Origin: Rubrobacteraceae bacterium
Lineage (GTDB): Bacteria; Actinomycetota; Rubrobacteria; Rubrobacterales; Rubrobacteraceae
Length of the DNA stretch: 7,133 nucleotides
NCBI GenBank assembly: GCA_021156345.1
Contig: JAJNDJ010000191.1
Span: 1 to 7,133, forward strand
Direction of reading: 5' to 3'
In this document: positions 1 to 6,004 of the stretch, piece after piece
Position numbering within the stretch: the first letter of the stretch is position 1
How the letters are laid out: each line of letters begins with the position of its first letter
The notes under the pieces: generated by a model
Database searches by the model: none
What the model saw: only the letters and a program-made list of their open reading frames with translations
What the model was told of the DNA's origin: nothing
Position numbers and translations under genes: made by a program

Positions 1-355
1 TGATGAGGCAAAGCGAAGCGAAGAGAGCTATCCAATTATCCGATCTGCGCCAGAAGATGACGGTGCCTACCACAACCCACACCAACGTGGAAGCGACACT
101 GATCCCGAGGAGGTAAGTGGCGTAGCGCTCGATGGAAAGGTGGGCGGCTTCTAGATTGGCGCGTACGCTGGGGGAGTCGAGTTGGGGATCGGAGAAGCTT
201 ACAAGCGAATCATAGTAGGCTGGGATATTGGCGGAGAACAACCCTATGGTCACTACGAACACCACCAGCCACCCTAGCCGGGCCAGGAAGAGCCGACGGC
301 CGCTCAAAGGGCGAAACGTTTGAGCATCGGGTCTACTGGCGAGACGGCGGCTCAT
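1..355 (-). CDS. N-terminal part of a multi-pass membrane protein, probably a sensor kinase (runs off left edge)
   Basis: An open frame of 118 codons starts at ATG 353-355 and continues past the window edge. A good Shine-Dalgarno (AGGAAGG, complement of 365-371) lies 9 nt upstream, which supports this start. The product begins with an Arg-rich cytoplasmic stretch (residues 1-22). A first hydrophobic helix follows at about 23-43 (WLVVFVVTIGLF), then a polar segment of about 35 residues (44-79) that is probably extracytoplasmic. A second helix lies at about 80-102, then a basic loop (FWRRSDNW), and a third helix begins at about 108. From memory, this layout, with a short loop of the type FWRxSDxWxALF, resembles the sensory N-terminus of actinobacterial and Chloroflexi histidine kinases. 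No kinase, HAMP or receiver motif is inside the window, so another membrane regulator or a plain membrane protein is possible. The membrane-protein call is firm; the kinase call is inference. Confidence 0.62.
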   Translation of the reverse strand, partial: MSRRLASRPDAQTFRPLSGRRLFLARLGWLVVFVVTIGLFSANIPAYYDSLVSFSDPQLDSPSVRANLEAAHLSIERYATYLLGISVASTLVWVVVGTVIFWRRSDNWIALFASLCLI

Positions 356-1498
356 CCGATCCACCCTTCCTCCCGGGCATCGTCAATTCCGGTAGGTGTA
401 ACGAAGGCCACAGGTGCGGCAGCAGCCGGGCCCTCTGGTCTATGGTCGCAAGATCTTTGCTCAACGTGTTAAACCAGTCTCATGGCCTAACGAACAGTGA
501 GATGCCGGGCCGAGCTTCGGCTTTCAGACGACATTACCATCTCCTATTACTCGCAGCTCGTTACTCTTTACCAAGTAAATGGTGGCACATGACGGAAGCC
601 GGCGCATCCACCTTGTAGGAGCCTTTTCGGCAAAGAGCGTGACAAGCGTCGAGGTGCGTTCTCCTTCGGCAATGAGATATCCGACGCGGGCCTTAGCTCG
701 TTCACCCTCATACCCTTCTCGATCAGAATGGTGTTGCTCACCCCTGCCCACGCAGGATCAGCGTCGAGGGGAGCCCCCGTCCACGGCCTGCACCTCTACC
801 ATCCGCCTACTGATCTCCTACCTTGCCGTCATTACCTTAAAGGGGGAGGAGTCCCGCTGGCAGAGCAGTGCCGAACGCGCGTGTTACTGACACCGCTCAG
901 AGCGCTACATCCAGCAAACGGCGGGCAACCTTCAGCAAGAAAAACGGCTTAGCAAAGCCAATTCTTTACCTCAAGTCAAGAGCACAGAAAGGTCAACTAC
1001 CGTTTTGGCGGGCTCGGTACCCGAACCGACCCCGCCCCTCTTGGAAGGGGAGGAGCTCTGTAGGACTCATTTCGCAAATACCCGGCCTGCTAGCGGGACC
1101 GTACCTCCCATTGCCGCCGCTGCGGTGTGGGCAATACTAAGGATGGCTTGGCTGCAGGAAGTCAGGGGCTGCGTGGTCCCGGACATCCCCGCCTTCTGCC
1201 GCGAACTAGTCGCCGCGCTGGCCGAGGAGTACCGGGGGCTAACGAGTCTCGAAGCGCAGCGGACTCAAGGGAGAAACTCGATGAGGATTCGTCGAAATGC
1301 ATCAGGCCTTTCTATGTGCGGAGAGTGCACGCAGTTGGCGAAGATCTCCTCACGATAGCTACCGCCTCCTCCGTAAAGCTGAGGTTTAGCTGTGTAGAAC
1401 TCCACTCCCACGCACTTTGGTGAATAAGGGCAAGAAGAAAGGCCAAGATAGCCACCCGGTTCACAGAGAGGCCACCGGGCGGTTGTGCTTGCCCCTCT
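356..1498. other. 1.1-kb stretch without a convincing gene, probably eroded sequence
   Basis: Short open frames occur in several registers, but none combines a ribosome binding site, steady codon bias and a recognisable fold. The most coding-like piece is at 1142-1265 on the plus strand, where third positions are GC-rich (DIPAFCRELVAALAEEYRGL); this quality fades and the frame ends at 1358. The minus-strand frame at 524-751 also reads smoothly but has no family match I know. Small inverted repeats are present: ATTGCC/GGCAAT at 1110-1115/1130-1135 around an inner CCG-CTG-CGG, CCCCT/AGGGG near 1036-1051, and GCCGA/TCGGC near 509-521. A single CRISPR-repeat-like palindrome lies at 735-763. I found no tRNA, transposase or terminal inverted repeats. 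The upstream control region of the membrane-protein gene must lie in the first part (356 to about 550), but no clear -10/-35 pair stands out. Confidence 0.5.
1142..1358 (+). pseudogene. possible gene remnant, family not recognised
   Basis: A frame from ATG 1142 encodes about 71 residues. The first 40 codons have the GC-rich third positions and charged helical composition of a real protein (for example AFCRELVAALAEEYRGL). After about position 1265 the composition becomes irregular, with scattered Cys and Arg, and the frame stops at 1358. An AAGG sits directly in front of the ATG, too close for a good ribosome binding site. It could be a leftover of a longer gene or a chance open frame in GC-rich DNA. 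I cannot name a family. Confidence 0.2.
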
Positions 1499-1500
1499 CT
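1465..1500 (-). terminator. weak hairpin at the 3' end of the PD40 gene
   Basis: AGAGAGG (1465-1471) and CCTCTCT (1494-1500) form a 7-bp stem at the TAG stop of the minus-strand PD40 gene. An overlapping alternative stem, CCCGGT/ACCGGG, uses 1455-1460 and 1474-1479. No T-run follows on the minus strand, so this may not be an intrinsic terminator; it could protect the 3' end or be chance. Confidence 0.25.
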
Positions 1501-2038
1501 ATCTAGACTGCCAGTCTGACTCACCATCTATCCCCAAGTCGTCCGTGAGCCTCGTCGGGTTTGAGCCGTCGGCATTCATCGTGTAGATCTCGAAGTTGCC
1601 ATCCCGGTCAGACACGAAGGCGATCTGGCCATCTGGCGAAACGGCGGTGTCAGCGTCGTACGCCGGGTGCTTGGTGAGATTTCTTGGCGTCCCGGAGCCA
1701 TCTGAGTTCATCACGTAGATCTCGGCGTAGGGGTCCGTGCTGCCGCCTACAGAACGCTCGAAGGTTATCTTCTTACCGTTAGGAGAATAGCTGGGTGTGC
1801 TGTCAATTGAACTGTTGCTGGTCAGTTGCTTGATGTCCGAGCCGTCGGGGTTCATCTTGAAGATCTCATAGTTGCCCTCAGGGTTGTCCTGCGTAACCCG
1901 GCTACTCTGGAACGCTATCCTGCCGTTCTGGCCGGGGAAGGTCGCACTCGCCGGATCGGAGGGCGCCAACAGCGCCACCCCACTGGCCACCAGCAGGCCA
2001 ACCGCTATCGTGCTAAACACAAGTATGGTGCGTCTCAT
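1499..2038 (-). CDS. small secreted PD40 (TolB-type) beta-propeller protein
   Basis: The 179-residue product starts at ATG 2036-2038 behind a strong Shine-Dalgarno (AAGGAGG, complement of 2048-2054, 9 nt spacing). Residues 1-32 form a Sec signal peptide: MRRT, a hydrophobic core to about 25, and a likely signal peptidase I site after ASA (30-32). The mature part carries three PD40/TolB-like units with the pattern EIxxMNxDGSxxxxLT...SPxGxxIxF: YEIFKMNPDGS (57-67), AEIYVMNSDGS (105-115) and FEIYTMNADGS (149-159). Each is followed by a LT or NLT strand, and the protein ends in ESDWQSR. TolB-like propellers usually need about six blades, so this is half a propeller and may dimerise or pack on a partner. 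It is probably exported or surface-bound. The function is unknown: in TolB this fold scaffolds protein contacts, and free-standing actinobacterial PD40 proteins are mostly uncharacterised. It is divergent from the gene at 2294. Confidence 0.82.
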   Translation of the reverse strand: MRRTILVFSTIAVGLLVASGVALLAPSDPASATFPGQNGRIAFQSSRVTQDNPEGNYEIFKMNPDGSDIKQLTSNSSIDSTPSYSPNGKKITFERSVGGSTDPYAEIYVMNSDGSGTPRNLTKHPAYDADTAVSPDGQIAFVSDRDGNFEIYTMNADGSNPTRLTDDLGIDGESDWQSR

Positions 2039-2111
2039 GAGGATCCCCCTCCTTCAGTGGGGCGTAAGCAAGGCCCACCCTCCGCCGCCCCCAAGTTGTA
2101 CCTTGCCCCAA
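2039..2111 (-). promoter_or_regulatory. structured 5' leader of the PD40 gene
   Basis: Read on the minus strand, the leader contains a hairpin made of TGGGGC + AAGG (complement of 2101-2110) and CCTT...GCCCCA (complement of 2058-2073), with a 6-nt bulge. GCAAGG/CCTTGC is an alternative inner pairing. The loop is about 27 nt and G-rich. The 3' arm ends in GCCCCACT, directly followed by the Shine-Dalgarno. The same GCCCCACT end and purine-rich Shine-Dalgarno occur in front of the RTX-repeat gene at 4746. I see no loop-to-Shine-Dalgarno complementarity here. Confidence 0.4.
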
Positions 2112-2236
2112 CGCTAGCGAGCAGCGATGAATTCTGGATGAATCGTGTAAAAGCTACTAGGCGAAGTTCGCAGAATTACCCTTCTCAGTCCGTCTGAAAA
2201 AGCAGGGCGAGGCTGCGGCCAAGCCCGATGGGTGGC

Positions 2237-2261
2237 ATCATGCGGACAGGCGCTACATGAT
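2237..2261. promoter_or_regulatory. inverted repeat upstream of the cyclodeaminase-family gene
   Basis: ATCATG (2237-2242) and CATGAT (2256-2261) form a perfect 6-bp inverted repeat with a 13-nt gap, about 33-57 nt before the ATG at 2294. The position would suit an operator or a leader hairpin. No regulator gene lies next to it, and repeats this short arise by chance. Confidence 0.2.
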
Positions 2262-2293
2262 CGGGTCGGAAGCGGGTACAGGAGAGACGTGGG

Positions 2294-3181
2294 ATGAACC
2301 TTGACGAGAACGCTGTTGGACGCTTGCTGCGCATGGAGGAGGTGATCCCCGCCATGGAGAGGGCGCTGGCCGCTTTCTCCAGCGGCAAGGTGGTGCAACC
2401 CACCCGCGTCATGGTGCCGGTTGCCGAGCATGGGGGCTTCTTCGGTCTCATGCCGGCCTACACCGGCGCGGCCCTCGGCACGAAGCTGGTCGCTTTCTAC
2501 CCGCACAACACAGAGATACCCACCCACCATGCTACCATCCTCCTCTTCAAGCCCGAGACAGGCGAACCCCTGGTCACGATGGACGGGCAGCTCATCACCG
2601 AGATGCGCACCGCGGCTGTCTCGGCAGTAGCAACTGAGCACCTCGCCAGATCCAACGCCTCTGTGCTTGCGATCATCGGCTCCGGGGTGCAGGCGCGCAG
2701 CCACCTTGAGGCGCTGCGGCTGGTGCGCGAGTTCCGGGAGGTGAGGGTGTGGAGCCCGCGCCGTGCCCGGGCGTTCGCCGAGGAGTACAGCATCAGTGCC
2801 GCGCCCTCGGCGGAGGATGCGGTGCGGGGAGCGGACGTGGTGGTCACGGCCACGACCTCGCCTACGCCAGTTCTCTTTGGGGAGTGGTTCTCACCCGGGG
2901 TACACGTGAACGCGGTGGGTGCGCCCCGCCCGGACTGGCGTGAGCTCGACGATGAGGTACTCGAACGTGCCCGGGTCTACGTCGACTCGCGCGAGGCGGC
3001 CCGGAAGGAGTCGGGGGACGTCATAGCCGCAGGTCGTATCTTCGCCGAGGTCGGGGAGGTGGTCTCGGGAGCAAAGCCCGGTCGACAGTCTGACGAGGAG
3101 GTGACGCTGTTTAAGTCGTTGGGGCTGGCGGTGGAGGACGTGGCTACGGCGGAGTTGGTCTATAGGAAGGCGCTTGGGTAG
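2294..3181 (+). CDS. ornithine cyclodeaminase / mu-crystallin family NAD(P)-dependent enzyme
   Basis: This is a 295-residue product, slightly shorter than the usual 310-330, starting at ATG 2294. AGGAGAG lies about 8 nt upstream, and a stop lies in frame at 2258-2260 with no other start between. Family marks are all present: GTKLVAFYPHN (62-72, with the substrate-pocket Lys64), THHATILLFKPETGEPL (77-93), the MDG(x)4TxxRTAA block (96-108), the dinucleotide-binding GSGVQARSHLEAL (129-141) and VVTATTSPTPVL (183-194). The C-terminal part, NAVGAPRPDWRELDDE (206-221), YVDSREAARKESGDV (229-243) and TLFKSLGLAVED (271-282), is closer to what I remember of animal mu-crystallin (ketimine reductase) than to bacterial ornithine cyclodeaminase. 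The Asp that ornithine cyclodeaminase uses after NAVGA is Pro211 here. I therefore favour a cyclic-ketimine reductase or amino-acid/imine dehydrogenase in the cytoplasm over ornithine-to-proline conversion. Substrate not determined. It probably shares a transcript with the damaged phosphoesterase 50 bp downstream. Confidence 0.88.
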   Translation: MNLDENAVGRLLRMEEVIPAMERALAAFSSGKVVQPTRVMVPVAEHGGFFGLMPAYTGAALGTKLVAFYPHNTEIPTHHATILLFKPETGEPLVTMDGQLITEMRTAAVSAVATEHLARSNASVLAIIGSGVQARSHLEALRLVREFREVRVWSPRRARAFAEEYSISAAPSAEDAVRGADVVVTATTSPTPVLFGEWFSPGVHVNAVGAPRPDWRELDDEVLERARVYVDSREAARKESGDVIAAGRIFAEVGEVVSGAKPGRQSDEEVTLFKSLGLAVEDVATAELVYRKALG

Positions 3182-3231
3182 CTAACCGACGTCCTCGCGC
3201 TCCGCCCGCAACACCGGGTAGCATTAGTGGA

Positions 3232-4226
3232 ATGATCTCGGGCTTCTTCGAACGAGGCCGGTTTGCACTAACGCTGCGGACCGCGCGGTCTCTGTTCGGT
3301 GGTGCCACAGGGTTAGAACAGCCGCGAGAGCCCTACGTGCAGGGCGTCACTGCGTACTCGGCAGCCATCTGCTGGGTGAGCCAGCATCCGGGATCAGGCG
3401 TGGTGGAGTACGGCAAGACCCCCGAACTGGGGCGTAAGGAAACAGACCCCCGGGTCCGCAGGCGCCACGTGGTCGCGCTTGCCGGGCTCGACCCCGGCTC
3501 GACTTACCACTACCGCGTGGGAGGCGTCGGCGAGTCCTCTTCGAAGGGAAGCTTGCGCACCGCCTCTGTGGGCGAGGACTCCCGCTTCCGCTTCGCTGTG
3601 GTGGGCGACAGCGGCAGCGGAGGAAAGGGACAACTGGCGGTGGCCGCGCTGCTGGGGTGCCTCGAGCCGGACCTGGTCTTGCACACGGGTGACGTGGTCT
3701 ACCCGGCCGGCCAGGAGCGCCACTACGACCGCCGCTTCTTCGCGCCGTACCGAAACCTCATCAAGACGGTGCCCCTATTCCCGGTCCTCGGCAACCACGA
3801 CGTGATGAGGGGCGACGGCACCGCCTTCCTCGAGAACTTCCACCCGACTCTCGAAAGCCCGCTCAGTACCAAACGCTACTACTCCTTCGATTGGGGCAAC
3901 ACCCATTTCGTCGCCCTCGACAGCGAGCTGTACCACGACGATAGAGGTTCTGACCCGGAGAGGCAGAAGGACTTCTTGGAGCAAGACCTGGCTGCCTCAC
4001 GCAAGCGCTGGAAGGTCGCGTTCTTGCACAGGTCGCCCTACGGTTCCTCGAGGCATGGCGGCGACGGGAGGGTTAGGGAAGACCTGGAGCCGCTCTTCGT
4101 GAAGCATGAGGTGGACCTGTGCTCGTGCACGTCAGCGGCAGACGCCTGTTGCTAGAGGCCGTAGAAGTGGGCGGTAAGGTTGTTGACCGCTTGGAACTCT
4201 TACAGCATACGTCCCAGCAACCCTAA
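3232..4226 (+). pseudogene. purple-acid-phosphatase-like metallophosphoesterase with internal deletion and frameshift
   Basis: The frame from ATG 3232 (weak GTGGA site) encodes a fibronectin-III-like domain at about residues 33-112. The metallophosphoesterase core follows with GDSG (125-128), GDVVY (153-157, with the Tyr that ligates iron in purple acid phosphatases), GNHD (187-190) and AFLHRSPY (263-270, His266). It then reads KHEVDL (291-296), where the family continues with the last metal site, GHxHxYER. Instead the frame runs into 11 unrelated residues (CSCTSAADACC) and stops at 4155. From 4119 the third plus frame encodes VLVHVSGRRLLLEAVEVGGK and onwards to TAA 4224-4226, which looks like the normal C-terminal strand pair of this family. 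The simplest reading is an out-of-frame deletion that removed the GHxH region. Without that histidine pair the metal centre is incomplete, so hydrolytic activity is unlikely. No clear signal peptide is seen, although the N-terminus is basic. A sequencing error could explain the frameshift but not the missing motif. Confidence 0.8.
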
Positions 4227-4246
4227 GAGGCGAAGGTAACAGACGA

Positions 4247-4301
4247 AGGCCCGGGATTGGGCTAGAGCCCCCCGGGGCCTCCCCTTTGCTTTACTCTTTT
4301 C
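4247..4301 (+). terminator. Rho-independent terminator after the phosphoesterase locus
   Basis: AGGCCCGGG (4247-4255) pairs with CCCGGGGCCT (4271-4280), a 9-bp stem with one bulged G, and an inner GGGC/GCCC extends it. CCCCTTTGCTTTACTCTTTT follows on the plus strand. It lies 20 bp after the remnant TAA and 23 bp before the convergent RTX gene's stop. On the minus strand the 3' side is less T-rich, so it mainly serves the plus-strand unit. Confidence 0.72.
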
Positions 4302-4323
4302 TTACTAGTCTCTACTCAGTCGT

Positions 4324-4746
4324 CTAGGGACTAGCCACGAAGACGTTTTCGCAGTTATTGACGGGGTCGTCAAGCTCGTCGACGTAGGCTGTGTCGTTGT
4401 CGCCAAGTCCGCAGTCAATTTGATCCACTCTACCGTCCGCAGCGAGGATCGTGTCATTGCCTGAACCACCGAACAAGACATCTGCACCGAAACCGCCATC
4501 TATGCGGTCGTTACCGTTTCCGCAACTTATCTCGTCGGTACCACTGCCGCCATAGCAATCGTCGTTGCCTGCCCGACCCTCGATCGTGTCTGCGGCACCG
4601 AGCGCGTAGAGCCGATCCATCTGACTGGTGCCTTGGAGGGTATCCTCCCCAAAAGTGCCCACTTTGTTTGCGGCCAACGCCACCCCGCCGAGCATGATCA
4701 CTCCTACCAACAGCATCCCCCCAAGCAGGACAACCCGTCGTAGCAT
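4324..4746 (-). CDS. small secreted RTX (hemolysin-type calcium-binding) repeat protein
   Basis: The 140-residue product starts at ATG 4744-4746. Residues 1-26 are a signal peptide (MLRR, a long hydrophobic core, then GVALAA), so it should leave by Sec rather than the type I system used by large RTX toxins. The mature chain is built of GGxGxDx-type nonapeptides: GTFGEDTLQG (30-39), ALGAADTIEGRAGNDDCYGG (48-67), SGTDEISCGNGNDRIDGG (68-85) and FGADVLFGGSGNDTI (86-100), with a degenerate last turn IDCGLGDND (110-118). These repeats fold into a calcium-binding parallel beta-roll. Four Cys (64, 75, 112, 132) could form disulfides outside the cell. There is no enzymatic domain, so a wall or matrix protein that folds on calcium is the cautious reading. 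Similar tiny proteins are common in Rubrobacter-like genomes. The 5' leader can fold so as to mask the ribosome binding site (see the entry upstream). Confidence 0.83.
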   Translation of the reverse strand: MLRRVVLLGGMLLVGVIMLGGVALAANKVGTFGEDTLQGTSQMDRLYALGAADTIEGRAGNDDCYGGSGTDEISCGNGNDRIDGGFGADVLFGGSGNDTILAADGRVDQIDCGLGDNDTAYVDELDDPVNNCENVFVASP

Positions 4747-4803
4747 GATCAGTACCCCCTTTACCAGTAGTGGGGCGGGCAGATAAAGGGTCTTGCCCGC
4801 CCC
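4747..4803 (-). promoter_or_regulatory. 5' leader hairpin / predicted H-type pseudoknot masking the Shine-Dalgarno of the RTX gene
   Basis: On the minus strand GGGGCGGGCA (complement of 4794-4803) pairs perfectly with TGCCCGCCCC (complement of 4772-4781). The 12-nt loop contains CCCTTTA (complement of 4784-4790), the exact complement of TAAAGGG (complement of 4757-4763), which is part of the Shine-Dalgarno about 10 nt before the ATG. The loop lengths (3 nt, 2 nt and 8 nt) fit a classical H-type pseudoknot: stem 1 of 10 bp and stem 2 of 7 bp, with the ribosome binding site inside stem 2. The pairing is seen directly; the fold and any control of translation are inference. Confidence 0.5.
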
Positions 4804-4820
4804 GGTTAGTTAACGAGAGA

Positions 4821-4826
4821 ATTCTA
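4821..4826 (-). promoter_or_regulatory. candidate -10 element for the RTX gene
   Basis: TAGAAT on the minus strand lies about 18 nt upstream of the leader hairpin, so a transcript starting a few bases downstream would carry the whole hairpin. No good -35 hexamer is found at 16-18 nt spacing, so this is tentative. Confidence 0.22.
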
Positions 4827-4920
4827 CACCATCAGGAAGGGACGACACATCACTCAAATAGGGATTACTCGAGCAGCTTGTTGTTAGTAGCGGGGTGCCA
4901 AATGCCTGCAGTCATGCTTA

Positions 4921-5514
4921 TTAATCCGAGTGCGTTCCCACCGGCCTGAAGGTGAGGATGAGGACGCCGTCCGGACCGACCTGCTTCGTGTCCACGAGCT
5001 CCATTGCCTTCGTCTCTTCCGTGTCCCCGAAAAGACGCTTGCCTTTACCCACGACGATCGGGAAGACCATCAAGCGGTACTCGTCGATGAGATCGTGTTC
5101 CATCAGCGTCCTCGCTAGCTCCCCGCTGCCGAAGACCAGGATGTCCTTACCGTCTTGCTGCTTGAGCTTGGAGACACCCTCGGCGACGTCCCCTTCGATG
5201 AGGGTAGAGTTGTTCCACTCGAGCGGCTCCTGAAGTGTCCTCGAAGCCACGTGCTTGGGGTAGCCGTTCATCCAGGCACCGTACTCGCCCGTCTGCTCCT
5301 CTATCTGGGGCCATGCGGCGGCGAAACCTTCATAGGTCACCCGCCCCAAGAGGAGGGCGTCGGCGGCGGCCAGCTCGTCGACCTTGAACTTGTCACCCTC
5401 GGGTCCGCGGTCGGACTGGAAGGACCAGCCTCCTCGGTCGAATTCCCCTGCGCCGCCAGGGTCTTCGATGACGCCGTCCAGCGACACGAACTCCGATACG
5501 ATTACCCTTCTCAT
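4921..5514 (-). CDS. dihydrofolate reductase family protein (RibD C-terminal domain)
   Basis: The 197-residue product starts at ATG 5512-5514 behind GAGGAGG with good spacing, and the length is normal for stand-alone RibD-C proteins. Family motifs are in order: SEFVSLDGVIEDP (7-19), the LLLGRVTYEGFAAAWP block (54-69), KHVASRTL (87-94), DILVFGSGELARTL (124-137, the nucleotide-binding glycine turn) and the strand-rich end DLIDEYRL (141-148) with PIVVGKGKRLF (152-162). The fold is shared with DHFR and with the reductase domain of riboflavin biosynthesis, which reduce pterin or pyrimidine substrates with NADPH. Proteins of this stand-alone group mostly have no assigned substrate. It should be a soluble cytoplasmic protein. 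No folate or riboflavin genes are nearby, so the context gives no hint. It lies downstream of the truncated enolase gene and could once have been co-transcribed with it. Nothing in it looks broken. Confidence 0.86.
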   Translation of the reverse strand: MRRVIVSEFVSLDGVIEDPGGAGEFDRGGWSFQSDRGPEGDKFKVDELAAADALLLGRVTYEGFAAAWPQIEEQTGEYGAWMNGYPKHVASRTLQEPLEWNNSTLIEGDVAEGVSKLKQQDGKDILVFGSGELARTLMEHDLIDEYRLMVFPIVVGKGKRLFGDTEETKAMELVDTKQVGPDGVLILTFRPVGTHSD

Positions 5515-5517
5515 GGA

Positions 5518-5737
5518 GACCTCCTCTAAGCCGTATTCTCCCTACACCAACGACGAACGGGCCGCCGCGGAGTAGACAACGCCCCCGAAAAACCTTCGGG
5601 GCCTCGCCCGCCTCGTCCTGTGAAGGCGTCCGAGCGATACCGTACAGAAAACCCGGCCCGATGTCTCGACCCGGGTCGCGAGGGCCCCCGCCGCGAGCCC
5701 GCGATGGTATCTTTGACCTGGACCGGTCGCGCTGGGC
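5518..5737. other. unrecognised sequence between the enolase stump and the reductase gene
   Basis: About 220 bp of GC-rich sequence with no recognisable protein in any frame. It may be the scrambled remainder of the enolase gene or the joint left by its deletion. It must also hold the reductase promoter unless that gene is read from the old enolase promoter. No clear promoter hexamers are visible. Confidence 0.35.
5581..5602. other. hairpin between the enolase stump and the reductase gene
   Basis: CCCCGAA (5583-5589) and TTCGGGG (5595-5601) form a perfect 7-bp stem with a 5-nt loop. Neither strand has a T-run right after it, so it is a poor intrinsic terminator. It lies about 70 nt before the reductase start on the minus strand and may be a decayed terminator or a leader structure. 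Confidence 0.35.
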
Positions 5738-6004
5738 CACGGTCGAGATGGCGGCCGAAACTGCGGGCCTGGCGGGGAAGAAGCCTCCTCGGAAGAGCAG
5801 CCGCCAAAGGTGCTCGGTACGAAAGGGATCCTTCTCTAGGAGGATCGGCTCGAAATGTTCGATCGTCCCCGTTACCGTCAGCTCGCGGCCGGTGAGCCCC
5901 GCTTCGCCCACGCCGTAGAGGCCTTCGTTGGTATCGACGACCACGAACAGGTAATTCCGCTCCCCGCCCCACACCGGGTATGTCTCGACGCCGGTTATCT
6001 TCAC
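5738..6004 (-). pseudogene. 5' stump of a mandelate racemase / galactonate dehydratase-type enolase-superfamily gene
   Basis: The frame opens with GTG (complement of 6002-6004) behind AGGAG with about 8 nt spacing, a genuine-looking gene start. The first 89 residues match the N-terminal capping domain of the mandelate racemase/muconate lactonizing enzyme family, galactonate-dehydratase-like group. Examples are MKITGVETYPVWGGERNYLF (1-20), EGLYGVGEAGLTGREL (27-42) and DPFRTEHLWRLLFRGGFF (59-76), then AVSAAIST (81-88). Family members continue with a VDIALWDIKGK-type helix and the TIM-barrel domain carrying the metal ligands and catalytic Lys and His, about 300 residues in all. Here similarity stops after residue 89. 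The open frame goes on with Arg/Gly/Pro-rich sequence and runs into the next gene out of register. The barrel is absent in all three minus frames down to the reductase start. The gene cannot make an active enzyme. Confidence 0.78.

Noticed and set aside
524..751. Minus-strand frame of 75 codons
   Set aside because: No ribosome binding site and no recognisable family; codon choice is not clearly biased. Kept only as a coding-like island in the gene-free zone.
735..800. A CRISPR array with a second repeat at 771-791 (CCCCCGTCCACGG)
   Set aside because: The second element is only about 33 nt from the first and shares little beyond CCACG, so there is no room for spacers and no true repetition.
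1036..1051. CCCCTCTTGGAAGGGG hairpin as a terminator
   Set aside because: No gene ends upstream of it and no T-run follows on either strand.
2114..2853. Minus-strand open frames opposite the cyclodeaminase-family gene
   Set aside because: They mirror a well-supported plus-strand enzyme and have no domain content of their own.
5393..5737. Continuation of the enolase stump frame into the reductase gene, as a possible fusion protein
   Set aside because: After residue 89 the sequence is Arg/Gly/Pro-rich without family similarity, and it overlaps the reductase gene in a different register. The reductase has its own strong ribosome binding site.
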